Source: Phormidium ambiguum IAM M-71
GTDB taxonomy: Bacteria; Cyanobacteriota; Cyanobacteriia; Cyanobacteriales; Aerosakkonemataceae
Length of the DNA: 64,000 nucleotides
NCBI RefSeq assembly: GCF_001904725.1
Contig: NZ_MRCE01000004.1
Coordinates: 56,406-120,405, forward strand
Reading direction: 5' to 3'
Positions 29,301 through 38,484 of this stretch are shown in pieces (position 1 is the stretch's first letter; each line of letters begins with the position of its first letter). A model generated the notes under the pieces. The model made no database searches and was not told the DNA's origin. It saw only the letters and a program-made list of their open reading frames with translations. Both the position numbers and the translations under genes were made by a program.

Positions 29301-30084
29301 TAACGCTTTCAGCACTTTCGACTGTCGGATCGTTTACAGGTGTAATGGTGATATCAACTGAGGATTGTCCGGCGGCGATCGTCGCTGTACCTGTTAAGTT
29401 GGGTGTGTAATCTGCGCCGTTTGTCGCTGTTCCAGTTACGGTGTAATTTACTGTTAAGGAGTTTGTGGTATCGCCTGTGCGAGTGATGCGGAAGGTACCA
29501 GGGTCTTGTCCTGCTTCGGCGGCGTTGGGATCGAAGGCTGCGATCGTAACTGTTGGTGTTACTGCGGCGATCGTGTGGCTACCCAGTCCATCAAATGTAT
29601 CTGTGGCAAATCCATCCCATTCATTAGACGGATCGAAAATATTACTTGAATCATTATCGCCACTAGTGATGCTTGCCTTGCGGCGAAGGGTATTGTCAGC
29701 AGTACTAATTTGTCCAGTACCCCACTCAGAACCAGGATCGAGGCCAATTTGTCCAATCGAGTCTACAATCGTGCCATTTGTGCCACCTTTTCGCAAAACA
29801 ATGGCATCATTTCCATTAAACCATCCAGAAAAGGAATTAGTTTGATCGGCTTGCGCTAAGATAACTGCATTTGCAGAACCGTGTGCTAGAACAAAAACAT
29901 CTCCATTGGCAACAGTTCCAGTCAAATTTATCGTTAATCCAGGCGTTGTACTACCATTAAAATACATCTGGACAACATAGTTTTCTGCTGCCAAGTCAAT
30001 CGCCGATCCAGTGCCATTGTAGATTTCAAGAGCTTTATTATTACTGCTACCCTCGATATACTCAGAAAAAAATAAGTCAGCCAT
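26311..30084 (-). CDS. Giant LTD / Calx-beta / RTX exoprotein
   Basis: A 1257-residue protein without a Sec signal. Residues 1-170 form a lamin-tail-like domain ([20 protein letters not shown] start). Calx-beta domain follows (about 175-285), then CARDB-like beta domains (about 290-600) and repeated Calx-beta-like units with TEGG and ITDND ends (600-935). A Pro-rich linker (about 945-985) precedes about 15-18 RTX nonapeptides of type GGxGND at 1005-1175 and a C-terminal cap. RTX repeats bind calcium and typify proteins exported by type I secretion. Likely a surface or matrix protein with an adhesive role; no ABC exporter is adjacent. Confidence 0.9.
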   Translation of the reverse strand: MADLFFSEYIEGSSNNKALEIYNGTGSAIDLAAENYVVQMYFNGSTTPGLTINLTGTVANGDVFVLAHGSANAVILAQADQTNSFSGWFNGNDAIVLRKGGTNGTIVDSIGQIGLDPGSEWGTGQISTADNTLRRKASITSGDNDSSNIFDPSNEWDGFATDTFDGLGSHTIAAVTPTVTIAAFDPNAAEAGQDPGTFRITRTGDTTNSLTVNYTVTGTATNGADYTPNLTGTATIAAGQSSVDITITPVNDPTVESAESVTLTLVDTANYDLGATSTATVTIADNDSIQVAEVAGITLTADTPVDSNGGNVAIGDLIIFPFTIRNIGNDPTRFRIPNLATSTGPGVVSGVLPIDKNGSTPLSGQLQYSTDNGATWTNIPATGIDTLSVNVNGTVLARVPVTIQNGSQNGDIITVTLGNTPNNAQNQPRIPDGGDVYTVDNTDNSIVNEISGFPANGVREASATSQITVNPGQPDLSAGISTPGPLTVGTPFNYTLDVQNNGGANANGIELNFTLPANVTYNSSNVFGGGFSNPTINGSTLTFTGGSINAGNFAQIDVNVTPTKAGTLGGTTLFADPNNTIVESEELNNSVTTGSFTVNAAPGVTITQSDDSTNLTEGGTTDSYTVVLNSQPTAEVKVNINSGSQTGTNINSLTFTPNTWNIAQTVTITAVDDAVVEGNHTQTISHTASSTDAKYDGISILPVSANITDNDIVVTPTINLSVSTNTGTEAEQTVITVNAIASSAVSGTQTVNLGVSGTNITLVNDYILSNNTITITDGQTTGSVTFTVADDAVAEGSETATLNISNPSSGITLGNTTTQNISITDNDIAGVLISKSNTNVTEGGAIDNYTVVLATQPTAPVTVNLTPSNNQINLGTGAGTAISLDFTPNTWDIPKTVTVTAVDDTEVEGNHNSSISHNATSKDTNYNLNLPNVAVSIIDNDTQPTPKPEPITVPELKPEPTPIIEPNPEPTPTLTPNPYICSCDDLEKLVNDSYNNQIPENNPPHDFILGSDRTDILFGGIGNDSIFGKSDDDLIFGNQEQDFINGNKGSDTIFAGKGDDLVRSGQNNDLVFSDLGNDTACGDRGNDTVFGMVGNDVLLGFEGDDFLNGNQGKDTVSGGVGNDVVHGGQDDDRLCGNDGNDTVFGDLGNDTICGCEGDDLIFGGEGNDTIGGGVGRDIFVLSSGTGNDVVLDLAIDQDKLGLTSELNFQNLTITQGTGTQANDTLIRIANTNEILALLIGVSANSITSDLFATVGDG

Positions 30085-30323
30085 TTAGTAAGCCTCATTG
30101 AGTAATTTTTGGATTTTGGAGATAGTCAATATGTGCGATCGCACCTGAAAAACTGCGAAATTAACCTTTACTTAATTAAATAAGATATTGAAAATATATA
30201 AAGTTGCCAATTTTTTTAAATAGATTTTTGATGAAATTAATTATTCATTTAAAATTAACATGAGCTTGATTACGTAAACCACAGTGAATTTACGGAAAGA
30301 AAAGTTAAATTATTGTGCAACGA

Positions 30324-30433
30324 TTATACCAATTCTCTGTAAAATTGCGCTTAAATCATAGCCCCTCCTCGTTTACGGGGAGGGGTTTGGGGTGGGGTTA
30401 ATTAAGCGCATCTTCATAGATAATTTGTATTAG
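30324..30433. mobile_element. MITE-like element A, copy 1
   Basis: The two ends are imperfect inverted copies of each other over about 31 bp: TTATACCAATTCTCTG...TTGCGCTTAA on the left and, inverted, TAATACAAATTATCTATG...ATGCGCTTAA on the right. The centre carries the CCCCTCC/GGGGAGGGG hairpin (30362-30385). A second copy is at 43748-43868. No transposase is inside. Confidence 0.65.
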
Positions 30434-30477
30434 ATAAAATCTAGTTTAGATATTTAATGATGTTGCTTACATTTATT

Positions 30478-30521
30478 AAACCCCACCCCTTAATCCCCTC
30501 CCCGTCTACGGGGAGGGGAGA
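30478..30521. repeat. GC-rich hairpin box, copy 1
   Basis: This 43-44 bp box begins ACCCCACCCCTTAAT and is followed by the perfect 11-bp hairpin CCCCTCCCCGT (30495-30505) / ACGGGGAGGGG (30508-30518). Nearly identical boxes are at 34679-34722 and 58350-58391. Confidence 0.85.
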
Positions 30522-30526
30522 CTTAA

Positions 30527-30640
30527 TAAGCTATCACGCTTTTAAATCATTTATTGAGACCGCAGGGGGGCAGGGGAGAGGATTAGATCAATTTTCTTCT
30601 GTTTCCAAACTATCTAGTTTAAATGCGGAACAGCTTATCA
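30527..30640. mobile_element. TAAGCT-ended MITE-like element, copy 1
   Basis: A 110-bp sequence repeated at 48701-48806 and, as an inverted 5' fragment, at 53848-53884. The ends are inverted: TAAGCTATCACGC on the left and GCGGAACAGCTTA on the right, with 17 of 23 positions pairing when extended. No transposase gene is inside, so any movement would be in trans. Confidence 0.6.
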
Positions 30641-30705
30641 TCTAGTACGAATGAAAAGCCATACCCCTTGTTTTATAAGGTTTTTCTTTCTGCCTTTTGC
30701 TATAC

Positions 30706-33700
30706 TCAAAGTAAGGGAAAATTGGTAGGTGCGATCGGTTCGATATCAAAATCATAACCACCGATTTGATTAGTGCGTAAAACCCAAATTGATGCCCCAT
30801 ATTTGAGGAAAATTTGCGCGATCGCATTACTCGCAACACGGGGAAAAACAGTACGCCAACTACCTAAACCAGTTAAAAAGTTTTGGATGGGATTATCTTC
30901 CAAAGTACAGCCCAAATTATACTCATTATTTTCCCAATCAGAACGAGGCCCGCCTAAAGGTTGAAGTTGTCTTTGCAATTCTTTTTTCAATAGTTTTAGT
31001 TCTTGATAACGTCGTTCTTGTTCTGGACTATCTTCGATTAATTTTGTGACTATTTCTGGATGAGCTTGCAAATATTTACTAGCTTGAAACAAACTAGCAA
31101 ATAATGCTTGATTAGAGTCTTGAGTGCAGTTATTTGCAGGGCCGATATAAGTTCCTCCAGTACCATCTCCAATGCGATAACGAGCAGTCATTACTTGCAG
31201 TTGACGCATCATTTCTGTTAAGGGAGAAAGTTGAATTCCCTCAAGATTGTAGAAACCTGTAAAAGCATCATGTTTAATCAAAATATCGCAAGTTGGACGC
31301 ACACCCGCCCAACCAAATTGCCGATCGCCCATGTAACGCGACCAATGCAAAGTTCCGGCAATAATACCATCTGTGTTATGAGTATAAACCTGTTGATAGC
31401 GAATATCAAATCTTAATTCATTAGTCAAAGGTTCTCTAATTACTTTGGCTACACCAAAGGCAAAATGCCCAAAAAAGATCGGAGAAGAAGCAGTTAATTC
31501 TTTTTTTCTGCCACCGATACCGCCGTAAGTGTGGATTAGCAAAGCGAGGTCATTTTCTTGCCAATTAGCGATCGCTTCTTTACTTCCACCTCGAATTGGA
31601 CTGAGCAACACAGAGGAAATTTTACCTTTCTTGGTCGCTATATCTGCCCAAGCACCTTGGCGAATATATTCTTGTCCGTGTTTGCGCCCAAAAATCACCT
31701 CTTGTGGCTTGAGTTGAAACAAAGCACGGGGAGCAATAGACTGAACGACAAAAGTTCCTGAACGATCTTTTGCACCATAAATATACCAACCTTGTTCATT
31801 AAGTGAAACCTTCTCAATATTGCGAGTAGTGGAAGGAAAACAACCGACTGCATCTGCCTTTACCTGCGGCATTCTAACAGTTTCGGCAACGCCATCAAAC
31901 TTGCGCGTTGCTTTATTAAAATGCCAAACCAGAAATTTATCTGTACCCCCGATCGGTTTGATAAATTTCACTAGGGCATAATAACGCCCTGTAATTTGCA
32001 CAGGTGTATTGGAGATGTAAAGGGAAGTAGAAAAGTTTTGAGCAGTAGGGGCGGGTTTAGTAGATAAATCTTTGTTCTCAGCAAAAGAGTTAGCAACAAA
32101 ACCTGCCCTGATAGAGTTTTCTTGCTCCCCTCTGCCCCCCTGCTCCCCTGCCCCCCTGCTCCCCTGCTCTTCTACTGCGATCGGCTCATTGAGCATGACA
32201 ATGACATCATCTGTGGGATGTGCGCCAGCGAGGGATTCTAGAGGGTCTACTTGTTGCCAGTGGTTTAAGCGATCGGGATGAATCAACCCTCCATATTTAC
32301 TGGTATATTCGGCATCGGCGCTGAAGTGAACGTCTTTAGTCACCGCTTTTACCATCTTCTGCACAAAAGGCCGATCGCTCCAACGCAAATTTACCACTTG
32401 TCCGAGCAAATGTTGATAATTTTCCGGTGCGTGATAAATTTCCAGCAACGCTCCTTGCACTTGCTCTCTTTGTTCCGGTTTAGGTAAAATCAAGCGACCC
32501 ATCCAATTACCAATGGGGCGATATAAGTTGGGATCTACAGTTTGATGAATTGGATAATAATCGGGTTGGGTAAACTCAGCTTGTTGATAAAGGGCATAAT
32601 GACTGATTGTTCTGGCGATCGATCGATCGGCCCTTAATGCCGTACCTGCGAGAATTTGTAAAATTACATCGATCGTTTGCTCTAAATAACTGCGTCCATC
32701 AGGTAAAAAGGCGTTCGGGTCCATCATTCCGCCCGGAACTTGATGTCCCACTTCTCCCAAAGAAATAATACTAATTTTCCCTTTGCGTTTGGCACGGTTC
32801 CAATAAGATAAGAAAAACAACTGCCAACGACCGGGAAAGAAAATCGGTCCGATGCGTTCGACAAAATCCTTATCTCCCACCAAATGATAGAGATGTTCTA
32901 ATTTTAAGAAGTTATTATTGGCGCTCATTACGCCACCTAAAGAAATAACATCGATCGGTGCACCAGTTGCCCGTTTTAAATATGGCCCCGCAGCAACGGA
33001 CATTTCCCCACCGCCACTATAACCAATCAGCGTAATCGGTACGCCGCTACCAGGTTGATAACCTTCAGCAATTAATCCGTTGTAAAGTACTTGAGCAATG
33101 CCTTGATTGTAGATCGGGCCGTAACGTCGATCGGCGGAAACTGCCACAATCAAAACATTTCGCAAGTTCAGTATAATTCCCAAAATTGCCGCTGGATTAC
33201 TCCAACGCATTTTATCTGCCAGTCGCCACAAAAATGCTAAAGGTCGGTCTTCATCCAGGGGTTTATTCAGTACCGAGTACATCATTAATCCCTGAATAAA
33301 TTTCATATTTTGGGGTAAAACAGCTTTAAACGCCTTGAGAAAATCCTCAACATCAGGGGTGTACTCTTCGCCAGATTGCCCAATGCCATCAAGGTAAACA
33401 ATGTAACGGGAGAATTTTTGGGGATTGGGATTTGGGGAATGGGAATTAGAGACTGGGGTAGTTTGCGATTCTCCTGTAACTACTGTATTTAAATCATCAC
33501 CGTACCAACCTGCCCACCAACCAAGGGTTTCTAGGGGTGCAAGTAAGCCAGCGAAGACGATCGCAATTACACTAATCCAAACTAAATTAAAAAGTAAGCG
33601 CAAAAAACTAGGTAAATGATCGTACCAGCCAAAGAAAAATTCTCGAATAGGACGCAACAGATCTGCTACCAACATAAAAACGATTACCATTGCTAGCAAG

Positions 33701-34587
33701 CTGATAATCCACTTGATAACTTCGGTAATATTGTGGCTACCATATTCTAGTTGAACAATCGGATTAGAGGAATTGGTGCTTGGTTTGACTTTCAGTTCTG
33801 TGGATGTTCTAGGTTGCGAGGCGAATTTTTGAGCGACTGCTTGGGCAGTATCAGTTGTCGATCGTCCAGATGCTTGAATAAACTGTCTAACTTCTGATGG
33901 GGTAGATTGTCTGCTAAATTCCCCCGGACTAATTATCGGTGAAGAAGTTTCTTTGATGCGAGATCCGATCATTTCTTGGATTTCTTGACGATCGGTGGCT
34001 AACTCAACTCCGGCAACTCGATCGGCAATTTTTTTACCCAATTTAGCGATCGGTTGTCCAATTGTACCTTCTAACAGTTGTAGCACCACCCAACCAAAAG
34101 CTACATAAGTAAGTGCGATCGTCTCACTCACACCAGCAACAGCACTAAAACCAACCACCATTGCCAGCAAGCGCCATACTGATAAGATGTTCAAAATTGG
34201 TACCCCTACATAAGGTAGCGCCCCCAAAAAGCTAAACAACAACGGTGCATAACTTAACCCGAACACCTGAATTAAAGTGAACAAGGGAACATTCACCGAC
34301 CAAGGTAACAAACAAATCAGCCAGGTACTAAAAACTAAAAATAGAAAACCAAAAGTAAATAGAATTGCATTCAGCAGCAAGCTAAAAGCGAAACGGGCTG
34401 GCTTAATGCGGTTAATAAATAGGATAATACTTTGTCCAACACTTAAAGATAAACCTGCTAATACCACCACCAGCAACGCTAGCAGAATTCCATCCGGTAG
34501 ATTAACAATAGTTTTAAATGCTTCGGAATTAAAACTAAATACACCCCCCATTAATTCCCAAAACTTAGATGAAGCCGTTGTACTCAT
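30706..34587 (-). CDS. Large membrane protein with serine-hydrolase motif
   Basis: A 1293-residue protein. Residues 20-190 hold about five membrane segments, and residues 290-350 hold two more. The soluble middle contains an alpha/beta-hydrolase-like nucleophile elbow GYSGGG with Ser524, preceded by VPITLI and followed by a region that mentions no clear acid or His to my eye. The C-terminal 600 residues are a separate soluble region rich in Trp and Arg that I do not recognise. Two low-complexity linkers (about 372-390 and 806-822) are encoded by simple repeats of noncoding type. Probably a conserved cyanobacterial protein of unknown function; lipase or esterase activity is only inferred. Confidence 0.7.
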   Translation of the reverse strand: MSTTASSKFWELMGGVFSFNSEAFKTIVNLPDGILLALLVVVLAGLSLSVGQSIILFINRIKPARFAFSLLLNAILFTFGFLFLVFSTWLICLLPWSVNVPLFTLIQVFGLSYAPLLFSFLGALPYVGVPILNILSVWRLLAMVVGFSAVAGVSETIALTYVAFGWVVLQLLEGTIGQPIAKLGKKIADRVAGVELATDRQEIQEMIGSRIKETSSPIISPGEFSRQSTPSEVRQFIQASGRSTTDTAQAVAQKFASQPRTSTELKVKPSTNSSNPIVQLEYGSHNITEVIKWIISLLAMVIVFMLVADLLRPIREFFFGWYDHLPSFLRLLFNLVWISVIAIVFAGLLAPLETLGWWAGWYGDDLNTVVTGESQTTPVSNSHSPNPNPQKFSRYIVYLDGIGQSGEEYTPDVEDFLKAFKAVLPQNMKFIQGLMMYSVLNKPLDEDRPLAFLWRLADKMRWSNPAAILGIILNLRNVLIVAVSADRRYGPIYNQGIAQVLYNGLIAEGYQPGSGVPITLIGYSGGGEMSVAAGPYLKRATGAPIDVISLGGVMSANNNFLKLEHLYHLVGDKDFVERIGPIFFPGRWQLFFLSYWNRAKRKGKISIISLGEVGHQVPGGMMDPNAFLPDGRSYLEQTIDVILQILAGTALRADRSIARTISHYALYQQAEFTQPDYYPIHQTVDPNLYRPIGNWMGRLILPKPEQREQVQGALLEIYHAPENYQHLLGQVVNLRWSDRPFVQKMVKAVTKDVHFSADAEYTSKYGGLIHPDRLNHWQQVDPLESLAGAHPTDDVIVMLNEPIAVEEQGSRGAGEQGGRGEQENSIRAGFVANSFAENKDLSTKPAPTAQNFSTSLYISNTPVQITGRYYALVKFIKPIGGTDKFLVWHFNKATRKFDGVAETVRMPQVKADAVGCFPSTTRNIEKVSLNEQGWYIYGAKDRSGTFVVQSIAPRALFQLKPQEVIFGRKHGQEYIRQGAWADIATKKGKISSVLLSPIRGGSKEAIANWQENDLALLIHTYGGIGGRKKELTASSPIFFGHFAFGVAKVIREPLTNELRFDIRYQQVYTHNTDGIIAGTLHWSRYMGDRQFGWAGVRPTCDILIKHDAFTGFYNLEGIQLSPLTEMMRQLQVMTARYRIGDGTGGTYIGPANNCTQDSNQALFASLFQASKYLQAHPEIVTKLIEDSPEQERRYQELKLLKKELQRQLQPLGGPRSDWENNEYNLGCTLEDNPIQNFLTGLGSWRTVFPRVASNAIAQIFLKYGASIWVLRTNQIGGYDFDIEPIAPTNFPLL

Positions 34588-34678
34588 GGCAGCGTTCCCC
34601 TAACAGCACAAGTTGAGATCCTAGAATTTATCTTATATATTATGTTCGGATAATTCAGTTATATTTTCCATAGTCATT

Positions 34679-34722
34679 TAACCCCACCCCTTAATCCCCT
34701 CCCCGTGTACGGGGAGGGGAGA
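34679..34722. repeat. GC-rich hairpin box, copy 2
   Basis: The same box as at 30478-30521, with hairpin arms CCCCTCCCCGT (34696-34706) and ACGGGGAGGGG (34709-34719) and one loop change. It is followed by an inverted AAAGC/GCTTT stretch and GGGGTGGGGT. It lies between the 1293-residue gene and the GH10-like gene. Confidence 0.85.
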
Positions 34723-34800
34723 CAAAGCGCAGCTTTGGCGGGGGTGGGGTGCTTTGGGTTTTATCAGTGATTATCCGAACCTGATATTACTTTGTCTCCC

Positions 34801-36093
34801 TTATTGCTGCGTTAATATAACGCGAGAAGCAGGTGAATTAAACAAAGCTTGAAAGTTAGATTTGCGTTCGGCGCTAGGTTCTGGTGCATATTCCCAAAGA
34901 CTTTCGTAGAAGAAGAAGGTTACGCCTAATCCCCGATCGCGTGCTGCTTTGACTTTAGACTTAATCAAGGGCATAGGAACTGGACGATTTCTTAAACCTG
35001 TGAGAACACCGACTGCGGTAGGAATTTTTTGTTGTGCTGCTTGAATTTCCGATCGCCCAATTTGATCTAGATAACTGTTGATATCAGGACGATAAACTTG
35101 CACAATCAATTCATCAACAATGTTGTTGTCTACCCAAGTTACCCAATCTTGCAAAAAAGAATTGTAAGCAGTGATGTAAGGATTAGGTGAAACGGAGAAA
35201 ATTGCTTGAGGTTTTCTCTGTTTGACTGCTTGATTCAGTTGCGTCATGAAAGCAGTAATTTTATCTGCACGCCAACGTACCCAAGCCGGATCTTGAGGAT
35301 TTGCTGGCGCATTTTTGCCAGTTTCTTGTTTGTATAAAGCTAGGGTGTAGCGATCGTACCCGAACTCATTCGGTAAACAAGTATGATCGTCAAATTGAAC
35401 GCCATCAATATTATATCGATCGACAACTTCCAAAACTAAATCTGTCATAAATTGCTGCACTTCAGGAAGGAAAGGATTTAACCAAACTACTTCCCCAGCC
35501 GCACTAATTGATGTTTTACTACCATCCCGTTTTTGTGTTAGCCAATGGGGATGATTTATGACTAATTCGGAAGTTTGGGGAGCCATGAAACCAAACTCAA
35601 ACCAAGGAATTACTAGCAATCTTTTGCTATGAGCAACTTGCACCAAGTCCGCCAGAATGTCTTGCCCTTGTAAACCTCTACCAATAAAAGATTGATAAAT
35701 CCCTGTACGTTGCGCTACGGCACTGTTGGGATACTGCACATAACCAGAATTCCAAACTACTGGATAAATAGTGTTGAAATTCAATTGCGCTAATTGATTT
35801 ACTGCATTGTGCAATTTGGCGCTATCCATCAGCACGTCAGTATCATTGTTTGTCATCCAAACACCGCGAATTTCCTGCGCTGGTGGCTGTGCAACTGGTG
35901 GCGCAATCTGTTCTTGGGGAATGAAACTCAGTTGGGCAAATGCTTTGATTGGTTGACCAATTAGCAAAACTATGATTAGTGATGCTAGCGCAAGCAAGCC
36001 AAAGTATTTAGGCGAGCGTCGCCAACTTTTGCCGAGCAAAGCTGATTTTTTGCTCTTTAATCGTGATTTTGCTCCCAAAACTCTTAGTTGCAT
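34801..36093 (-). CDS. Family 10-like glycosyl hydrolase (GHL10/YddW type)
   Basis: A 430-residue protein with a hydrophobic N-terminal segment (about 32-53, LLALASLIIVLLIGQPI) acting as signal or anchor. The catalytic-type domain begins EIRGVWMTNNDTDVL (about 75). It contains NFNTIYPVVWNSGYV, FDDHTCLPNEFGYD (acidic pair in VQFDDHT) and FSVSPNPYITAYNSFLQDW. This is the GHL10/UPF0748 family, members of which cleave peptidoglycan glycan or related polymers outside the cytoplasm. Substrate not proven. The gene is monocistronic, with repeats on both sides. Confidence 0.9.
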   Translation of the reverse strand: MQLRVLGAKSRLKSKKSALLGKSWRRSPKYFGLLALASLIIVLLIGQPIKAFAQLSFIPQEQIAPPVAQPPAQEIRGVWMTNNDTDVLMDSAKLHNAVNQLAQLNFNTIYPVVWNSGYVQYPNSAVAQRTGIYQSFIGRGLQGQDILADLVQVAHSKRLLVIPWFEFGFMAPQTSELVINHPHWLTQKRDGSKTSISAAGEVVWLNPFLPEVQQFMTDLVLEVVDRYNIDGVQFDDHTCLPNEFGYDRYTLALYKQETGKNAPANPQDPAWVRWRADKITAFMTQLNQAVKQRKPQAIFSVSPNPYITAYNSFLQDWVTWVDNNIVDELIVQVYRPDINSYLDQIGRSEIQAAQQKIPTAVGVLTGLRNRPVPMPLIKSKVKAARDRGLGVTFFFYESLWEYAPEPSAERKSNFQALFNSPASRVILTQQ

Positions 36094-36246
36094 AGCCTCT
36101 TAATAAATCTTTAAGATTAACATTATACAAGTATTTCTGCTTACCAAGTAAGTTTAAAATCACCTGCTTTAATTTCATCTACAAATAAATTATTCTGGTT
36201 TACGGATATTGTTGGGTTAGCTTTTAATAGATCTTTCCAAAAAAGA

Positions 36247-36278
36247 TTGTAGAGACGTTGCATGCAACGTCTCTACAA
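36247..36278. repeat. Perfect 32-bp palindrome
   Basis: TTGTAGAGACGTTGCA (36247-36262) is followed directly by its exact reverse complement (36263-36278). A degenerate copy is at 26259-26290. It lies 40 bp upstream of the leuA promoter. It could extrude as a cruciform or be a dispersed repeat. Confidence 0.9.
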
Positions 36279-36317
36279 AGATTGATAAGTGCAGTAAAAT
36301 CCTAAATCTAAAATCGG

Positions 36318-36346
36318 TTGACCGATCGCATTTTCAGAGTTATGAT
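36318..36346 (+). promoter_or_regulatory. leuA promoter
   Basis: TTGACC (36318-36323) and TATGAT (36341-36346) are separated by 17 bp, a near-consensus sigma-70 promoter. Transcription would start near 36353, about 20 bp before the leader-peptide ATG and 330 bp before leuA. Confidence 0.75.
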
Positions 36347-36372
36347 GAAAATTAGTGATTGCAGTTGAAATT

Positions 36373-36456
36373 ATGTTTAGTAAGCAGCCATATCTACATA
36401 GCTTTTCTAGCCTTTTACTGGGGCTGGGGCTGCTGCTGCGCCTGGGGCGCAACTAA
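36373..36456 (+). CDS. Leucine-rich leader peptide of leuA
   Basis: A 27-residue ORF reading MFSKQPYLHSFSS followed by LLLGLGLLLRLGRN. Nine of 27 residues are Leu and eight of them fall in the stretch 14-24, six as CTG. It is just downstream of a consensus-like promoter and is followed 35 bp later by a strong hairpin with T-run, all upstream of 2-isopropylmalate synthase. This is the layout of a classic leucine attenuation leader: ribosome stalling at Leu codons when leucine is scarce would prevent termination. The ORF is too short for usual gene finders. Confidence 0.75.
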   Translation: MFSKQPYLHSFSSLLLGLGLLLRLGRN

Positions 36457-36491
36457 TTTTTTCCAAGCTAAATTTAGGTTTTTTTCAGTTT

Positions 36492-36535
36492 AATTCCCAT
36501 AATTAACCACTAACTTTTGTGGTTAAGGAATTTTT
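36492..36535 (+). terminator. leuA attenuator hairpin
   Basis: The inner stem TTAACCAC (36503-36510) / GTGGTTAA (36519-36526) is continued by AATTCC (36492-36497) / GGAATT (36527-36532) across a 5-nt bulge, and the T-run sits at 36531-36535. It lies 35 bp after the leader-peptide stop and 150 bp before leuA. A smaller stem, TGCGCC (36437-36442) / GGCGCA (36446-36451), overlaps the last Leu codon and could be the alternative structure. Confidence 0.65.
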
Positions 36536-36640
36536 GCTCTATTCGCAATAATTCCCGGTGAATTTAACATGAAAATTCCAGAAAGTAGGGGAAATTTCTA
36601 ACGTTTCTCCCCTGATTTTCCCATGTCCCCAGTCCCGTAG

Positions 36641-36659
36641 GACAGGCAAGATGCCTGTC
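36641..36659. repeat. 8-bp hairpin before the leuA ribosome site
   Basis: GACAGGCA (36641-36648), a 3-nt loop, and TGCCTGTC (36652-36659) lie just upstream of the AAGGAAG ribosome site of leuA. It may be a dispersed repeat or part of leader folding. Confidence 0.6.
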
Positions 36660-36684
36660 ATTCTGATTAATAAGGAAGAACCGA

Positions 36685-38388
36685 ATGTTGAAAAATCCTG
36701 CTATTAAATATCGTCCGTTTCCAGCAATTAATTTAAACGATCGCACTTGGCCAAACCAAACAATTACTAAACCGCCAATTTGGTTGAGTACAGATTTACG
36801 AGATGGCAACCAAGCATTAATTGAACCGATGGATATTGAACGCAAATTGCGTTTATTTCAGATGTTGATTGACATCGGATTTAAAGAAATTGAAGTTGGT
36901 TTTCCTGCTGCTTCCCAAACCGAATTTGATTTCATTCGCTATTTAATTGAACAACAATTAATTCCCGACGATGTGACGATTCAAGTATTAACACAAGCGA
37001 GAGAAAGTTTAATTCGGCGGACATTTGCCGCTTTGTCGGGGGCGAAAAAAGCGATCGTTCATTTGTATAATGCCACATCTCCCGTATTTCGCCAGACCGT
37101 GTTCGGGTTGAATAAAAATGAGACGATCGACTTAGCAGTAAAAGCTGCTAAATTATTTAATGAATTAGCCGCAGAACAACCGCATACTGATTGGTATTTC
37201 CAATATTCACCAGAAACATTTACCGCCACCGAACTAGACTTTGCTAAAGAAATTTGTGATGCAGTAATTGATGTTTGGCAACCGACACCGCAGCATCCAG
37301 CAATTATTAATCTTCCCGCCACTGTTGAAGTAGCAACACCTAATGTTTTTGCCGATCAAGTAGAGTGGATGCACCGCAATTTAGCCCGAAGAGATAGCAT
37401 AATTTTGTGTGTTCATACTCATAATGACCGAGGTTGTGCAATTGCCGCAGCAGAATTAGCACAAATGGCAGGTGCTCAAAGAGTGGAAGGATGTTTGTTT
37501 GGCAATGGTGAACGCACAGGAAATGTTGATTTAGTCACTTTGGCGTTGAATCTTTACACCCAAGGTATCGATCCAGGTTTAGATTTTTCGCAGATTAATC
37601 AAGTTGCGAGAACGATCGAAGATTGCACTCAATTACCCATCCATCCCCGTCATCCTTATGTCGGAGATTTGGTGTTTACAGCTTTCTCTGGTTCCCATCA
37701 AGATGCGATTAAAAAAGGTTTCGCCGCGCAAAAAGAAAATGCCATTTGGGAAGTTCCTTATCTGCCGATCGATCCTGCTGATGTCGGTCGAAATTACGAA
37801 TCAATCGTTCGGGTAAACAGTCAATCTGGCAAAGGTGGAATTACTTTTTTGTTGGAACGAGATTATGATTTAGTTTTACCGAGAAGATTGCAAATTGAGT
37901 TTAGTCAAGTCGTCCAAAAAGTGATGGATGACGAAGGAAAAGAAATGTCATCATCAAATTTAAAACAGTTGTTCGATCGAGAATATTTGCAAGCTACAGA
38001 ACCATACAAATATATTTCTCACCAATTGTTTGAAACCGATGTAGCCGGAGAAATGCAACGAATCTCTGCCAAATTACAAATTAACGACAAAATTGTAACT
38101 ATCAATGGTAGTGGTAATGGCCCAATTGATGCCTTTCTCAATGCTTTGAATTTGGATTTGCGCGTAGATTATTATGAAGAACGATCGCTTTCTCAAGGTA
38201 GCAATGCAGCTGCGATCGCTTTTATCGAAATCGGAGGTAATTTTATTTCCAATTCTGTCTACGGAGTGGGAATTCACTCCAACATTGTCGCCGCATCATT
38301 ATTAGCAATTTTAAGCGCCGTAAATCGCGCCTCTCAGCGAATTAATGGGGAAAATAAAGCAATATTTCCCGAATTAATTCACTGCTAA
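36685..38388 (+). CDS. leuA: 2-isopropylmalate synthase (long leuA2-type)
   Basis: A 567-residue enzyme that condenses acetyl-CoA with 2-oxoisovalerate, the first committed step of leucine synthesis. The catalytic barrel (35-340) shows DLRDGNQAL with the metal-binding Asp, [10 protein letters not shown] with two His ligands, and [15 protein letters not shown]. The C-terminal part (about 440-560) is the LeuA allosteric domain with the [12 protein letters not shown] motif, so leucine feedback is likely. Length and the start [12 protein letters not shown] match the LeuA form of Mycobacterium and Corynebacterium rather than the E. coli form. Ribosome site AAGGAAG. Expression is probably also controlled by the attenuator upstream. 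Confidence 0.96.
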   Translation: MLKNPAIKYRPFPAINLNDRTWPNQTITKPPIWLSTDLRDGNQALIEPMDIERKLRLFQMLIDIGFKEIEVGFPAASQTEFDFIRYLIEQQLIPDDVTIQVLTQARESLIRRTFAALSGAKKAIVHLYNATSPVFRQTVFGLNKNETIDLAVKAAKLFNELAAEQPHTDWYFQYSPETFTATELDFAKEICDAVIDVWQPTPQHPAIINLPATVEVATPNVFADQVEWMHRNLARRDSIILCVHTHNDRGCAIAAAELAQMAGAQRVEGCLFGNGERTGNVDLVTLALNLYTQGIDPGLDFSQINQVARTIEDCTQLPIHPRHPYVGDLVFTAFSGSHQDAIKKGFAAQKENAIWEVPYLPIDPADVGRNYESIVRVNSQSGKGGITFLLERDYDLVLPRRLQIEFSQVVQKVMDDEGKEMSSSNLKQLFDREYLQATEPYKYISHQLFETDVAGEMQRISAKLQINDKIVTINGSGNGPIDAFLNALNLDLRVDYYEERSLSQGSNAAAIAFIEIGGNFISNSVYGVGIHSNIVAASLLAILSAVNRASQRINGENKAIFPELIHC

Positions 38389-38484
38389 ATCAGCAAATTC
38401 AACCAAAAGATAGGGAAATAATAGAGAGATTTTCTTTCTTCTGGAAGTCGATATTTAGCGATGCGATCGCTAACCTGACATTTA

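Larger units (their letters stand above)
30085..30705. other. Repeat-dense intergenic region
   Basis: A 621-bp stretch without a credible gene. From left to right: an AT-rich promoter region for the RTX gene, an inverted-repeat element (30324-30433), a GC-rich hairpin box (30478-30521) and a TAAGCT-ended element (30527-30640). An ORF at 30457-30645 runs through the repeats and is not taken as a gene. Confidence 0.7.

Noticed and set aside
30457-30645. Two short ORFs (also 48625-48825) encoding similar peptides with AGGQGRGLD
   Set aside because: Both run through copies of the TAAGCT element; most differences between the copies change the peptide, so there is no sign of protein-level selection.
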